A DNA stretch of 64,000 bases from RYN-230 sp963760405 (GCA_963760405.1 CAVXCV010000002.1:186001-250000), one strand, 5' to 3'; positions 1-9,325 are shown, numbered from the stretch's first letter. The notes: a model not told the origin generated them from the sequence alone. Program-made: numbers and translations.

Positions 1-2
1 GG

Positions 3-1139
3 TCAGCTGGCCAGCGGGGCGCTGGCCAGGCCGGTGCGCAGGCTGGCTACCAAAGTGGCAGCCGCTGGCCGGAGCAGCCTCCGGTGCAGGCTTCCCGCGG
101 CGGCAGCGCGTCCTGGCCGCCGCCGGGCGGCGCAGGCCGCTACACCGGTGGCCGCACAGGCCGCCGCCGGCTGCGCCCCCGCCGGATCATGGGGATCATC
201 GCGCTGCTCGTGGTCGTCATCCTGGTGGCCGGCATTGGCCTGTACTTCTACACCAACTCCAAGCTCACCCGGGCCCCTGTCCTAGTGGACTACCCCGGGC
301 GGCCGGTGGCCGGGGCCGGGCAGAACTGGCTGATCACTGGGTCGGACAGCCGGCAGGGGCTGACCGTCCAGCAGGAGCACCAGCTAGCCACCGGGGTCGG
401 GATCAGCGGCCAGCGCTCCGACACGATCATGCTGCTGCATATCCCGTCGAACGGCCAGCCCGCCATCCTGGTGAGCCTGCCCCGCGACTCCTACGTGCCG
501 ATCCCCGGGTACGGCAGCAACAAGCTGAACGCGGCGTACTCCTTCGGTGGCCCGAAGCTGCTCGCGGAGACCGTGCAGAACGTTACCGGGCTGCACATCG
601 ACCATTACATGGGCATCGGCTTCGGCGGCCTGGTAAACGTGGTGAACGCGGTCGGCGGGGTGCGGATGTGCCTGCCGTCAGCGCTGAACGACCCTGCTTC
701 GGGCCTGCACCTGCAGGCAGGCTGCCAGGTCCTGAACGGCGGCCAGGCACTCGGCTTCGTCCGGACCCGGCATCTGTTCGCCACCCAGGACCTGCAGCGG
801 GAACAGGACCAGCGGCTGTTCATGGCCGCCCTGCTGAGCAAGATGACCAGCCCGTCGGTGCTGGCCAACCCGTTCCGGGTCCTGCCGGCCGCGTTCGGCT
901 CGGCGGGGGCGCTCACCGTGGACCAGGGCACCCAGCTGTACCAGCTGATGCAGGTCGCCTTTGCGCTTCGGCACCCGGAGACCACCACCGTGCCCATCGG
1001 CAGTGAGCCGGTGCTCGCCGTGGGTGACGTGCTGATCTGGAACCGGACGGAGGCGCTGCAGCTGTTCAACGCGATGAAGAACGACCAGCCAGTGCCCGCG
1101 AACCTGATCACCGGCTCGAAGACCGCTCAGGCGGCCTAG
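3..1139 (+). CDS. LytR-CpsA-Psr (LCP) family cell-wall ligase, 5' end outside window
   Basis: LCP proteins transfer undecaprenyl-linked glycopolymers onto peptidoglycan at the outer face of the membrane. A GTG at 84 could start a 351-residue protein, but the frame is open to the left edge and reads Gly/Gln-rich residues typical of LCP tails, so the true start is probably upstream. Counting from 84, one membrane segment (about 36-58) follows a basic cytoplasmic stretch. The LCP domain follows, with QRSDTIMLLHI (about 110), the arginine motif SLPRDSYVPIPG (about 131) and the late VRTRH arginines (about 226). A Cys pair in the domain (MCLPS, AGCQV) may form a disulfide. The family is clear; the glycopolymer handled is not. 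Confidence 0.9.
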   Translation, partial: SAGQRGAGQAGAQAGYQSGSRWPEQPPVQASRGGSASWPPPGGAGRYTGGRTGRRRLRPRRIMGIIALLVVVILVAGIGLYFYTNSKLTRAPVLVDYPGRPVAGAGQNWLITGSDSRQGLTVQQEHQLATGVGISGQRSDTIMLLHIPSNGQPAILVSLPRDSYVPIPGYGSNKLNAAYSFGGPKLLAETVQNVTGLHIDHYMGIGFGGLVNVVNAVGGVRMCLPSALNDPASGLHLQAGCQVLNGGQALGFVRTRHLFATQDLQREQDQRLFMAALLSKMTSPSVLANPFRVLPAAFGSAGALTVDQGTQLYQLMQVAFALRHPETTTVPIGSEPVLAVGDVLIWNRTEALQLFNAMKNDQPVPANLITGSKTAQAA

Positions 1140-1267
1140 GGCAGGTCAACAGGCAAACGCCACAGAAAAGCTACCAGATGTGCGAATGAGACCTCTTGCG
1201 CTCATCGTGGTCGCCTTCGTAGCATGCGTCGCATCGTATCCGCTGGTAGCCGTGGCCCGGAGGTCAG

Positions 1268-1501
1268 ATGACGACCGGCAGCATCCCTAGCACGGCCCGC
1301 CCGCTCGGCCTCTCGCTGCGTGAAGCCGAGATCATGACGCTCATCGCGGCGGGCCGTTCGAACGGCGAGATCGCCGCCCAGCTTGTGCTCGCCGAGAAGA
1401 CCGTCAAGAATCACGTGAATCGTATCTACGCGAAGCTCGGCGCGGAGTCCCGTGCGGCTGCCATCTCCCGCTGGGGTGACGCCGCGGGCGTCGCGCCCTG
1501 A
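1268..1501 (+). CDS. Stand-alone LuxR-type HTH protein
   Basis: A 77-residue protein made almost only of a GerE/LuxR DNA-binding domain: LSLREAEIMTLIAAG, then GEIAAQLVLAEKTVKNHV and RIYAKLG. There is no receiver or sensor domain, so it is either constitutively active or an accessory DNA-binding protein. A GGAGG lies 4 bases before the ATG. It precedes the OmpR-type two-component genes on the same strand but is separated by about 145 bases, so an operon is not assured. Confidence 0.75.
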   Translation: MTTGSIPSTARPLGLSLREAEIMTLIAAGRSNGEIAAQLVLAEKTVKNHVNRIYAKLGAESRAAAISRWGDAAGVAP

Positions 1502-1645
1502 CCTGCCATTACCACCAGCCCAGGCTGGCTCCGCACCATGCTGACCGGGGATTTCGGTCCCGTTCCGGCAGATTTCGCGTGATCATGAGATCAGCCCCAG
1601 CGGGCTTTCAGGAAATACTCAGGTTGGCGGCGGAAGATGCAGGTC

Positions 1646-2365
1646 ATGACCATGCCGTTGACGAATGGGCGGACGCAGCCGGCTGCCACCCTGCTCGTTG
1701 TCGAGGACGAGCCCAATATCCTCGAGCTACTTTCTGCCAGCCTCCGCTACGCCGGGTTCGAGGTGCTCACCGCGACCGGCGGCACTGAGGCAGTCCAGGC
1801 CGCGCAGCGGCACCGGCCCGACCTCATCGTGCTTGACGTCATGCTCCCGGACATGGACGGCTTCGACGTGATCCGGCGGCTGCGCGGCGGTGGCGCCCGG
1901 GTCCCGGTGGTGTTCCTGACCGCGCGGGACGCGATGGAGGACAAGGTCCGTGGCCTTACCCTGGGTGGGGATGACTACGTCACCAAGCCGTTCAGCCTGG
2001 AGGAAGTGATCGCCCGGATCCGGGCGGTGCTCCGCCGGACCCGCGGCGACGGGGCCGAGCCCACCCCCCGGCTGAAGTTCGCCGACCTGGAACTCGACGA
2101 GGAAAGCCACGAGGTGTGGCGGGCCGGGCAGCACATCCAGTTGTCTCCCACCGAGTTCAAGCTGCTGCGCTACTTCATGGGCAACGCGAACCGGGTGCTG
2201 TCCAAGATGCAGATCCTCGATCATGTGTGGGACTACGACTTCCGCGGGGACACCGGGATCGTGGAGTCCTACGTGTCCGTGCTGCGCCGCAAGGTGGACA
2301 CCGCCGAGCCGCGGCTCATCCATACCCTGCGCGGGGTCGGCTACGTGCTCCGCCTGCCCTCGTAG
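1646..2365 (+). CDS. OmpR-family response regulator (MprA/TcrA-like)
   Basis: Cytoplasmic DNA-binding response regulator, about 239 residues. The receiver starts with LLVVEDEPNILELL, has the phospho-acceptor Asp in IVLDVMLPDMDGF and the switch Lys in DDYVTKPFSLEE. The C-terminal winged helix includes LSPTEFKLLRYF and ends IHTLRGVGYVLRLPS. I chose ATG 1646 because GGAAG sits 9 bases upstream; ATG 1637 overlaps that site and ATG 1652 is a third option. The histidine kinase begins 8 bases after its stop, so the two form an operon and are the expected cognate pair. Confidence 0.92.
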   Translation: MTMPLTNGRTQPAATLLVVEDEPNILELLSASLRYAGFEVLTATGGTEAVQAAQRHRPDLIVLDVMLPDMDGFDVIRRLRGGGARVPVVFLTARDAMEDKVRGLTLGGDDYVTKPFSLEEVIARIRAVLRRTRGDGAEPTPRLKFADLELDEESHEVWRAGQHIQLSPTEFKLLRYFMGNANRVLSKMQILDHVWDYDFRGDTGIVESYVSVLRRKVDTAEPRLIHTLRGVGYVLRLPS

Positions 2366-2373
2366 CCGCCGAC

Positions 2374-4045
2374 ATGCCGTTCACGTCCAGGCTGGGCCTC
2401 CGGCAGGAGAAGCTGCGGCGGCTGCCCGGGCGTACCCCGCTGCGGATCAAGATGATCGCAGCGCTGCTCGCATTGGTGATCATCGCGCTCACGGTCATCA
2501 GCGTGACGAGCCTGACCGTCTTCCGCAGCTACCTGCAGACCCAGTCGGGCAACCAGGTCAACAGCATCTACAACGAGGCACTAGGCGGCCTGCAGCGGCA
2601 GGGCTCCCTGCACTCAGTCGGCTACTACGGGTACCCCTACGCCGTGGAGGTGCTCAGCACCAGCGGGCAGGTGCTGTACCCGTCCGGCCCGTTCGGGATC
2701 GGCAACCAGCGCCCGCAGGTGCCCATGAGCGCAAGCTGGCTCAAGGCGCATTCCGGGCAGCTCACCACGGTGCCGGGTGTCATCAGCACCGATAACTGGC
2801 AGATCATCGCCAAGGAACTGACCCTGGCGGTGTACGACCCGGTCACCGACCAGTCCAGCCCGCCGCAGAACGTCATCCTGGTCGTGGGCATGAGCCTGGG
2901 CAACGTCAACGCGACGATCGGCTGGCTCGGCCTGGCTCGACCTGCTGGTCAGCGTGATCATCGTGGTGGCGCTGGTCGTGGTGGGCGTCGCGATCGTCCG
3001 GGCCAGCCTGCGCCCGCTCACCGATATCGAGCAGACCGCCGAGGCCATCGCGGCCGGCGACTTGTCCCGGCGGGTACCCGACCTCGACCCGCGGACCGAG
3101 GTCGGCCGGCTCGGCCGGTCGCTGAACACCATGCTCAGCCAGATCGAGTCCTCGTTCCGCGCCCAGGCCCGGTCCGAGGCGGCGGCGCGCCGGTCGGAGG
3201 AGCGGATGCGCCAGTTCGTCGCGGACGCCAGCCATGAACTGCGCACCCCGCTCACTGCGATGCGCGGGTACGCCGAGTACTACCGGCAGCGCGGCGGGGT
3301 ACAGGACGACGCGACTGGGGCCCCGGCCGCCAACGGCACTGGCCAGGCCGAGGTCAGCCAGCACGGGGGCAGCCGGCTCAGCCGGGAGGACCTGGACCGG
3401 ATCATGCAGCGGGTCGAGCAGGAAGCCAGCCGGATGGGAGTCCTGGTCGAGGAGATGCTGCTGCTGGCCCGGCTGGACCAGCAGCGGCCGATCGACCGCA
3501 AACCGGTCGACCTGCTCACCCTGGCCGCGGACGCGGTGCAGGACGCGCGGATCATCGCACCGGGCCGGAAGATCGACCTCAGCGTCGGCTCCGGGGCCGC
3601 GTTCCTGGTGCTGGGCGACGAAGTCCGGCTCCGCCAGGTCATCGGCAACCTGATGAGCAACGCCCTGAACCACACCCCGGACGGCTCCCCGATCCAGGTG
3701 CGGGTGCTGGCCGGGCCACGCCAGCCGGTACCCAGCGCGGTGGTCGAGGTCACCGACCACGGCCCGGGCCTGCGGCCGGACGAGGCGGACCGGGTGTTCG
3801 AGCGGTTCTACCGCGCGGACCAGGCGCGGACCAGGAGGGCCGGCGGAACCGGCCTCGGCCTGGCCATCGTGTCTGCGCTGGTCGCGGCGCACGGCGGCAC
3901 GGTCACCCTGGACACCGCGCCGGGCGAGGGCGCCACGTTCCGGGTCACGCTCCCGCTCTCCCCCGAGGCGCAAAGCGATGAGCCCGACCAGCCGGCGGCA
4001 GAGGAGCCGTTCGTCCCCGACGTCACCGGCACCGTACTGAAGTAG
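2374..4045 (+). CDS. Sensor histidine kinase (frameshifted), partner of the preceding regulator
   Basis: Membrane sensor kinase. The N-terminal half (from ATG 2374) has TM1 (about nt 2450-2525) and an extracytoplasmic sensor region. The second half, in another frame, has TM2 (LLVSVIIVVALVVVGV), HAMP (LRPLTDIEQTAEAIAAGDLS), the H-box DASHELRTPLTAM, the N-box NLMSNALNHTPDG, and G-boxes DHGPGL and GGTGLGLAIV. The frame changes near 2929-2932. Dropping one C there reads GWLGWLDLL into TM2, so a single inserted base explains it. The 1672-nt span is one base over a multiple of three. All kinase motifs are intact, so this may be a sequence error rather than a dead gene. Confidence 0.88.
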
Positions 4046-4068
4046 CGAAGCTGATCGTCACCCCGAAA

Positions 4069-4108
4069 GTGTTCCCTTACCGTCGCTGGAACGACGGTGA
4101 GGGAACAC
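4069..4108. terminator. Bidirectional hairpin terminator
   Basis: A 17-bp stem (GTGTTCCCTTACCGTCG paired with its near-perfect complement, one T/G mismatch) with a 6-base loop lies between the convergent kinase and ketosamine kinase genes. There is no T-tract, as is usual in high-GC actinobacteria. Confidence 0.75.
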
Positions 4109-4173
4109 AAGCGCCGGGTTTCACCCGCCCCAACGCCACACCAGCGCCGCAGGTCACAGTGACCGCGCCTCAG

Positions 4174-5079
4174 TCAGCTGGTGAGGGCGGCGCGGGCGGC
4201 AGCCAGGGTGGGCTCGCGGTAGGCGGCACCGAACAGGCATACGTGCACCAGCAGCGGATGCAGCTGGTGCAGTGGGACCCGGTCCCGCCAGCCTGCTGCC
4301 AGCGGCGCCACCTCCTGGTAGGAGGCCAGGATCCGGTCCAGGTACGGCGCGCCGAACAGGGCCAGCATGGCCAGGTCGGTCTCCCGGTGGCCACCCTGCG
4401 CGGCCGGGTCGATCAGCCAGCCCTGGCCGCCGGACCAGAGCACATTGCCCGACCAGCAGTCGCCGTGGATCCGGCGGGGTGGCTCGGCCGGCCCAGCCAG
4501 CTCCCCGATCCGGTCGATCACCTGCTCTACCAGCCGGGTGTCCGGCATGCTCAGCGTGCCGGTGTCAGCGGCCAGGCGCAGGTACGGGGCGAGCCGCTTG
4601 GCCGCGTACCAGCTGGCCCAGTCACCGCCCTGCCCGGCCGGCCCGGCCACGGTGCTGGTGTCCCCGGTCCGGTCGCCCAGCGGGAGGCTGGCGATAAAGC
4701 CCGGCCAGGGCGCGCCGAACCGCTCCGCCCCGGCAGCGTGCAGCACGGCCAGGTCCCGGCCGAACCGCTCGGCCGCGCCGCGCTCCGGCGGCTGCTCCGG
4801 CAGCCAGGCCACGGCCAGCGTGGCGTCATCCCAGCCGAGCACCTCGGGCAGCGGAACCGCCCGCGCGTCGGCGAGCCAGCGCAGCCCGCGCGCCTCAGCC
4901 TCGAAGACTCCGCCCAGGCCGTCCTCGGCCACCTTGGCGAACGCCCGCTGGCCGTCGGCCAGGGTGACCTGGTAGTGGCGGCACTGGTGCTGGGCACCCA
5001 GCAGCCGGGTGGCGCCTACCGCGCGGCCGGTGATCAGCTCCAGCCGCTGCCGCAGCGCTGCGTCCGTGGCGGCGATCAT
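4174..5079 (-). CDS. Fructosamine/ketosamine-3-kinase family protein
   Basis: Kinases of this family phosphorylate the 3-OH of protein-bound ketosamines, which then decay and release the amine. Bacterial members often prefer ribulosamines or erythrulosamines. The 301-residue protein has the aminoglycoside-kinase-like fold: FAKVAED with the ATP-binding Lys (about 49), the catalytic loop HGDCWSGN (205-212) and the metal-binding Asp in LIDPAA (about 224). Its ATG overlaps the TGA of the upstream low-molecular-weight phosphatase gene by 4 bases, so translation is coupled. That pairing is known from other bacteria, where the phosphatase acts on ribulosamine 5-phosphates. I infer a protein-deglycation module. 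Confidence 0.9.
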   Translation of the reverse strand: MIAATDAALRQRLELITGRAVGATRLLGAQHQCRHYQVTLADGQRAFAKVAEDGLGGVFEAEARGLRWLADARAVPLPEVLGWDDATLAVAWLPEQPPERGAAERFGRDLAVLHAAGAERFGAPWPGFIASLPLGDRTGDTSTVAGPAGQGGDWASWYAAKRLAPYLRLAADTGTLSMPDTRLVEQVIDRIGELAGPAEPPRRIHGDCWSGNVLWSGGQGWLIDPAAQGGHRETDLAMLALFGAPYLDRILASYQEVAPLAAGWRDRVPLHQLHPLLVHVCLFGAAYREPTLAAARAALTS

Positions 5080-5732
5080 GCGCTGCCTGCGGTGTTAGCC
5101 CGGGGGGACGACCCCCCGGAACCCCCCGCGAGACGCTGGCCCGGAGGAAACACGCCTCCGGCGCGCCCCGCCTCGCCAGCGAACAGCTCTGTCAGCCGGG
5201 CGGTCAGCCCGCGGAGCGCGGCACGCACCATGCTGAGGGCCAGCGCGTAGTCCTCGGTGCTGCCGCCGTAGGGATCCGGGACCGCCAGGTCATCGGCGCC
5301 AGCTCCGGACCCGGCCAGGTCCGGGTCAAAGGAGCGCAGCAACAGCAGCCGCGGCCCGGCCGCCTCGGCGTCCGGCGCCATCCGCCGCAGGTCACGCAGG
5401 TTGTTATGGTCCATCGCCAGCACCAGGTCGCGGTCGTCGAACCAGGACGGCTGGAACTGCCGGGCCCGGTGCGCGGCCCCGTCGTAACCGCGGCGGCTGA
5501 GCTCCGCCTGGGCCCGCCGGTCCATCGGCTGGCCCAGGTGCCAGTCCCCGGTGCCCGCGCTGTCCAGCTCGACCAGCCCGGCCAGCCCGGCCTGGGCCAG
5601 TTCCGCGCGCAGCACCACTTCGGCCATGGGCGAGCGGCAGATGTTCCCCAGGCAGACGAACGAAATCCGGTACGGGCCAGACGGGCGGCGCGGGGCAGGC
5701 AGCTCCGGCAGGCCAGATGTATCAGCGGGCAT
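5076..5732 (-). CDS. Low-molecular-weight protein-tyrosine-phosphatase family protein with repeat-encoded tail
   Basis: The P-loop VCLGNICRSP (Cys27, Arg33) and the general-acid DPYGG (Asp153) identify an active LMW-PTP fold. Members act on phosphotyrosine, or, when paired with ketosamine kinases as here, probably on sugar-amine 5-phosphates. The family is usually about 150-180 residues; this protein has 218. Residues of about 184-212 (Gly/Ser/Pro-rich) are encoded by the 86-bp hairpin repeat at 5098-5183, so the tail is an acquired extension. The catalytic domain is complete before it. The stop overlaps the kinase start (ATGA). Confidence 0.9.
   Translation of the reverse strand: MPADTSGLPELPAPRRPSGPYRISFVCLGNICRSPMAEVVLRAELAQAGLAGLVELDSAGTGDWHLGQPMDRRAQAELSRRGYDGAAHRARQFQPSWFDDRDLVLAMDHNNLRDLRRMAPDAEAAGPRLLLLRSFDPDLAGSGAGADDLAVPDPYGGSTEDYALALSMVRAALRGLTARLTELFAGEAGRAGGVFPPGQRLAGGSGGSSPRANTAGSA
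5098..5183. repeat. 86-bp double-hairpin dispersed repeat, copy A (inside a CDS)
   Basis: The copy contains two stems: CCGGGGGG-ACGA-CCCCCCGG, and CCGGAGG-AAACACG-CCTCCGG about 30 bases on. It ends CGCCTCGCCAGCGAA. The same 86-bp unit, same length with about 7 substitutions, occurs at 57224-57309 inside a PLP decarboxylase gene. Here it encodes the C-terminal tail of the phosphatase on the minus strand. Confidence 0.85.
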
Positions 5733-5824
5733 GACTCCAGCATGCCCGAGCTACCCGGGGCACAGGTACATCAGGCCCCGGACTGCCTGCCAGGACCGCC
5801 GGGCCAGCGTGCCACCATGGTCAG

Positions 5825-7210
5825 GTGCCACCCCTCCAGGACTACCGATCGCTCTCCTACTGGCTCAGCTCTGTGCCCGGTGAGCTGGATCCGGGCGACC
5901 CGCTTCCCGGCGACATCGACGTGGACGTGGCCATCGCGGGCGCCGGGTTCACCGGCCTGTGGACCGCCTACTACCTGGCCGGTGCCCGTCCGGGGCTGCG
6001 GATCGCGGTGTGCGAGCGGGAGATCGCCGGATTCGGCGCCTCTGGCCGCAACGGCGGCTGGTGCTCGGCGCTGTTCCCGGCCTCCCTGGCCAAGCTGGCC
6101 CGGATGGCAGGGCGCGATCCGGCCATCGCGATGTACCGGGCCATGCAGGACACCGTGGCTGAGGTCGGCCGGGTGGCCGCGGCCGAGGGCATCGACTGCC
6201 ACTGGGCCAGAGGCGGGACCGTGCAGCTGGCCCGCTCCCCAGCGCAGCTGGCCCGGGCCCGCGAGGAGGTCGCGGAGGCGCGGTCGTTCGGGTTCGGCGA
6301 GGCAGACCTGCGGCTGCTCAGCGCCGCGGAGGCGGCCGAGCACATCAACGCGTCCGGGGTGCTGGGCGCGACATACACCCCGCACTGCGCCGCCATCCAT
6401 CCAGCCCGGCTGGCCCGGGGGCTGGCTGCGGCGGCGCGGCGGCGCGGGGCCGCCGTGTACGAGCGCACCCCGGTCACCGGGATCGAGCCCGGGCGGCTGC
6501 GCACCGCACGGGGCACGGTCCGGGCCCGGTACGTGATCAGGGCTACCGAGGGATACACCCCGGACCTGCCCGGCCTGCACCGCGCCATCGCCCCGGTCTA
6601 CTCGCTGATGATCGCCACGGAACCGTTGCCGGAGGACACCTGGGCGCGGCTCGGCCTGGCCGCCCGGCCCACCTTCGGCGACTACCGGCACCTGATCATC
6701 TACGGCCAGCGCACCGCGGATGACCGGCTGGCGTTCGGCGGACGCGGCGCGCCGTACCACTACGGCTCCGCCGTCCGCCCGGAGTTCGATCGCTCCCCCG
6801 CGGTATTCCGTGCGCTGCACCGGTCCCTGGCCGACCTGTTCCCAGACCTGGGTGAGGTCAAGGTCACGCATGCCTGGGGCGGCCCGCTGGGCGTGCCCCG
6901 CGACTGGTGCGCGTCGGCCGGGCTGGACCGGGCGACCGGCCTGGGCTGGGCCGGGGGTTATGTCGGCGACGGGGTGGCCACCACCAACCTGGCCGGACGT
7001 ACCCTCGCGGACCTGGTGCTGGGGCAGGACACCGAGCTCACCCGGTTGCCCTGGGTGGGGCACCGCTCGCCGTCCTGGGAAGCCGAACCACTGCGCTGGC
7101 TCGGCGCGAACGCCGGGCTGCAGGCGATGAGCTGGGCCGACCGCCGGGAGGCCAGCACCGGGCGGCCGTCCCGGCTGGCCCGGTTCGCGGGCCGGTTCCT
7201 CGGCGACTGA
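5825..7210 (+). CDS. FAD-dependent oxidoreductase (DAO/glycine oxidase-like)
   Basis: A 461-residue flavoprotein. The Rossmann motif VAIAGAGFTGLWTAYYLA (about 35-52) is followed by FGASGRNGGWCS, the flavin-binding segment typical of D-amino-acid-oxidase-fold enzymes such as GabB/PuuB (gamma-glutamylputrescine oxidase) relatives. Near the C terminus HAWGGPLGVPRDW and GWAGGYVGDGVATTNLAGR contact the flavin. Family enzymes oxidise secondary amines or amino acids with O2. The substrate cannot be told from the sequence, and no polyamine genes lie next to it. The start is GTG 5825. It is convergent with the S53 protease gene. Confidence 0.88.
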   Translation: MPPLQDYRSLSYWLSSVPGELDPGDPLPGDIDVDVAIAGAGFTGLWTAYYLAGARPGLRIAVCEREIAGFGASGRNGGWCSALFPASLAKLARMAGRDPAIAMYRAMQDTVAEVGRVAAAEGIDCHWARGGTVQLARSPAQLARAREEVAEARSFGFGEADLRLLSAAEAAEHINASGVLGATYTPHCAAIHPARLARGLAAAARRRGAAVYERTPVTGIEPGRLRTARGTVRARYVIRATEGYTPDLPGLHRAIAPVYSLMIATEPLPEDTWARLGLAARPTFGDYRHLIIYGQRTADDRLAFGGRGAPYHYGSAVRPEFDRSPAVFRALHRSLADLFPDLGEVKVTHAWGGPLGVPRDWCASAGLDRATGLGWAGGYVGDGVATTNLAGRTLADLVLGQDTELTRLPWVGHRSPSWEAEPLRWLGANAGLQAMSWADRREASTGRPSRLARFAGRFLGD

Positions 7211-7293
7211 GTCCCCGGCACTCAGCTCACGATGCTTGTCTCGCGGGTGACCGGCCCCGCGCTGTTGCGCCCATCAGCGACCGCCACAGCGGG

Positions 7294-7345
7294 CCAGGGC
7301 CGCCGACTCGCCGTGGCGCACACCACGGCGAGCCGACGGCCCTGG
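7294..7345. terminator. Bidirectional hairpin terminator
   Basis: Two 23-base arms (7294-7316 and 7323-7345) with two mismatched positions and a 6-base loop lie between the convergent oxidoreductase and protease genes. Confidence 0.75.
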
Positions 7346-7384
7346 ACAAGGCTGGTGCTTACCAGCCGGTGGGCGTTGCGGAAA

Positions 7385-8833
7385 TTACCCGAGCCGGGCC
7401 AGCGCCGGCACGAATTTCGCCGCGTCGATGGTGCCCCAGCCACTGGCCAGGTCATAGCCAGTTCCAGCGGTGAATCCGGTCACCCCGGCGAAACTGTTGT
7501 TGCCGGTGGTGATGTCCACGATGCCGGTCCGGCTGACGCGGTGCTGGCTGAGCGCGCCCAGCGCGTACAGCGCCGGGTTGATGTCGCCCAGCCGGTGGCC
7601 AGCCACCTGGTCGGCGAGCGCCACGATGCCGGAGAAGATCGGCGTGGCCTCGCTGGTCCCACCGAAGATGAACCAGCCTGGGTTGTCCACGCCCGGGGTG
7701 TCTATGCCCGCGAACGACATGTAGACCCAGCACCCGCCGTTGACCGCCGCGGACATCGAGATGTCCGGGGTGCCGCGGTGGCTGCCGACCGTGCCAGCCA
7801 CCCCGATCTGGAACAGCGGCCGGGAGAAGATCGCGGACACGCCGCCGCCGCCAGCCCCGAAGCCGTCGTTCCACACGGTGTCCGGCGCCGCCCTGGTGCC
7901 GTCCTGGTTCAGGCTGAGCTGGGAGCCACCAACCGAAGTGACCAGCGGGTCCGAGGACGGCCACGAGTTCACCCGGTACGGGTACAGGGTGGCGAGGTCG
8001 CTCTCGTAGTCCGTCGCCCCGGAGTCACCCGACGCGCCAAGCACGGTCACGTGGTGCGCGAACGCGTCCTTGAACGCATACCGCAGGTTCAGCAGGCTGG
8101 AGTAGTTGCCCTGGGCGAAGCCGGGGAACGTGTTCTCGGTAGCGCCGAAGCTCTGCGAGATCACGTCGGGGACGCCAGCGTTGATGAGCGACTGCTCGGC
8201 GTTCATCATCTCCGGGAGCCCCGTCACGCCCTCGGTCTCCGAGACCGCGGTCTCGGCCAGGACGATCTTCGCCCCGGGCGCGATCGCGTGCGCGTACTCC
8301 ACGTCCAGGCTCGTCTCCTCGGCCCAGCCGACCATGTCGGAGTTGGTCGAGTCGAACGGCGGGATGTTGCCGAACTTGATGATCTGCAGGTCAGGGTCGG
8401 AGAAGCCGAACTGCTGGTCGAACACATGCAGGTCGTGCCGGATGGTCGGCGACCCGAACGAGTCCACGATCACGATCGTCCGGCCCGCGCCGGTGACCCC
8501 GCGGTTATACAGGGGGTTCAGGTCATACGCCGTCCGGTACTGCAGCGGCGTGTAGCAGTTGATCCCGTACTTGGCCTGGCACTGCGCCACGGTCAGCGGG
8601 GATGGGTCCTGCTTCTTGATCAGGACGGGTCCGCCCAGCGCGGGCACCGGGCGCACGGACGCGGCATGGCCAGCCGCATGCGCGCCGGGCGCCGCCGCGG
8701 CCAGGCCGAGCAGGCCGGTCACTGCTACGACCGGGAGCGCGATGCGGGCCGTACGCCGTGCGCGGGATCTGGCGCCCGGCGCTGGACGGCCAGATGGGGT
8801 GCTGGCGGCATGCGCCAGCCCACGAGAGAACAT
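7385..8833 (-). CDS. Secreted S53-family (sedolisin/kumamolisin) serine peptidase
   Basis: A 482-residue secreted endopeptidase of the acid-active sedolisin family. The start at 8833 is preceded by AGGAGGGG at good spacing; an upstream in-frame TTG lacks one. A basic N-region and a hydrophobic segment (about 31-55, ending AHAAG) form the export signal. The catalytic Glu and Asp lie in AEETSLDVEYAH (about 173 and 177), the oxyanion Asp in GASGDSGATDYE, and the nucleophile Ser in FGGTSEATP (the family norm is SGTS). There is no long pro-peptide domain, so it resembles the short actinobacterial forms. It is probably monocistronic. Confidence 0.92.
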   Translation of the reverse strand: MFSRGLAHAASTPSGRPAPGARSRARRTARIALPVVAVTGLLGLAAAAPGAHAAGHAASVRPVPALGGPVLIKKQDPSPLTVAQCQAKYGINCYTPLQYRTAYDLNPLYNRGVTGAGRTIVIVDSFGSPTIRHDLHVFDQQFGFSDPDLQIIKFGNIPPFDSTNSDMVGWAEETSLDVEYAHAIAPGAKIVLAETAVSETEGVTGLPEMMNAEQSLINAGVPDVISQSFGATENTFPGFAQGNYSSLLNLRYAFKDAFAHHVTVLGASGDSGATDYESDLATLYPYRVNSWPSSDPLVTSVGGSQLSLNQDGTRAAPDTVWNDGFGAGGGGVSAIFSRPLFQIGVAGTVGSHRGTPDISMSAAVNGGCWVYMSFAGIDTPGVDNPGWFIFGGTSEATPIFSGIVALADQVAGHRLGDINPALYALGALSQHRVSRTGIVDITTGNNSFAGVTGFTAGTGYDLASGWGTIDAAKFVPALARLG

Positions 8834-9176
8834 CAAAATGCCCCTCCTTCGCCTAGGCCGGGACAGCCCCGCCATGGTGGAGCGGAGCTGCCCAGCCTGA
8901 CCTGAGACCCGGCACGATCGGCCGGGCCTTCCACCTGAAGCACTGAACTGTTTATTTCATAGGAAGCCCTAGTTACGGAAGATTTTCCGTCTCATACTGT
9001 GTTGGGCGTTATGTTCCGGTTATGTTCCGGTTACGGCGATCAGGGCGATTGGCCGCGCGTGCGATGGGATGCCGACCTGGTCAAGGCGGCGCGGGCGGCA
9101 GCACATGGCACCACGCGGCAGCCGGTCTCCCGGTTTGCCGTACGGTCCGGCACGTTATAACCTGACCCGGCACCAT
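8834..9176. other. Intergenic region upstream of the S53 peptidase
   Basis: No gene is visible. It is more AT-rich than the surroundings. It holds an inverted repeat ACGGAA-GATT-TTCCGT (8975-8990) and two adjacent copies of ATGTTCCGGTT (about 9010-9033). These are candidate operator or promoter elements for the protease, with no identified binding protein. Confidence 0.4.
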
Positions 9177-9252
9177 GCGCCGCTAGCTCAACTGGCAGAG
9201 CAGCAGACTCTTAATCTGCGGGTTCGGGGTTCGAGTCCCTGGCGGCGCACCA
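9177..9252 (+). tRNA. tRNA-Lys (anticodon CTT)
   Basis: The acceptor stem GCGCCGC pairs with GCGGCGC and is followed by discriminator A and an encoded CCA. The D-loop region is CTAGCTCAACTGGCAGAG. The anticodon loop ACTCTTAAT gives CTT, and the T-loop is GGTTCGAGTCC. All four arms fold. An integrase remnant follows about 75 bases downstream, so the 3' end was probably an attachment site. Confidence 0.95.
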
Positions 9253-9325
9253 GCAACTTCCGAGGTCAACACCATCAGGCACGTCCTGGCTGGCAGCCAC
9301 CGTGCCAGCCGGGCAGCGACGGCCG

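Noticed and set aside
7232..8905. 557-codon plus-strand frame opposite the S53 protease
   Set aside because: Composition (Arg/Gly/Val-rich) and position antisense to a clear protease identify it as a GC-frame shadow.
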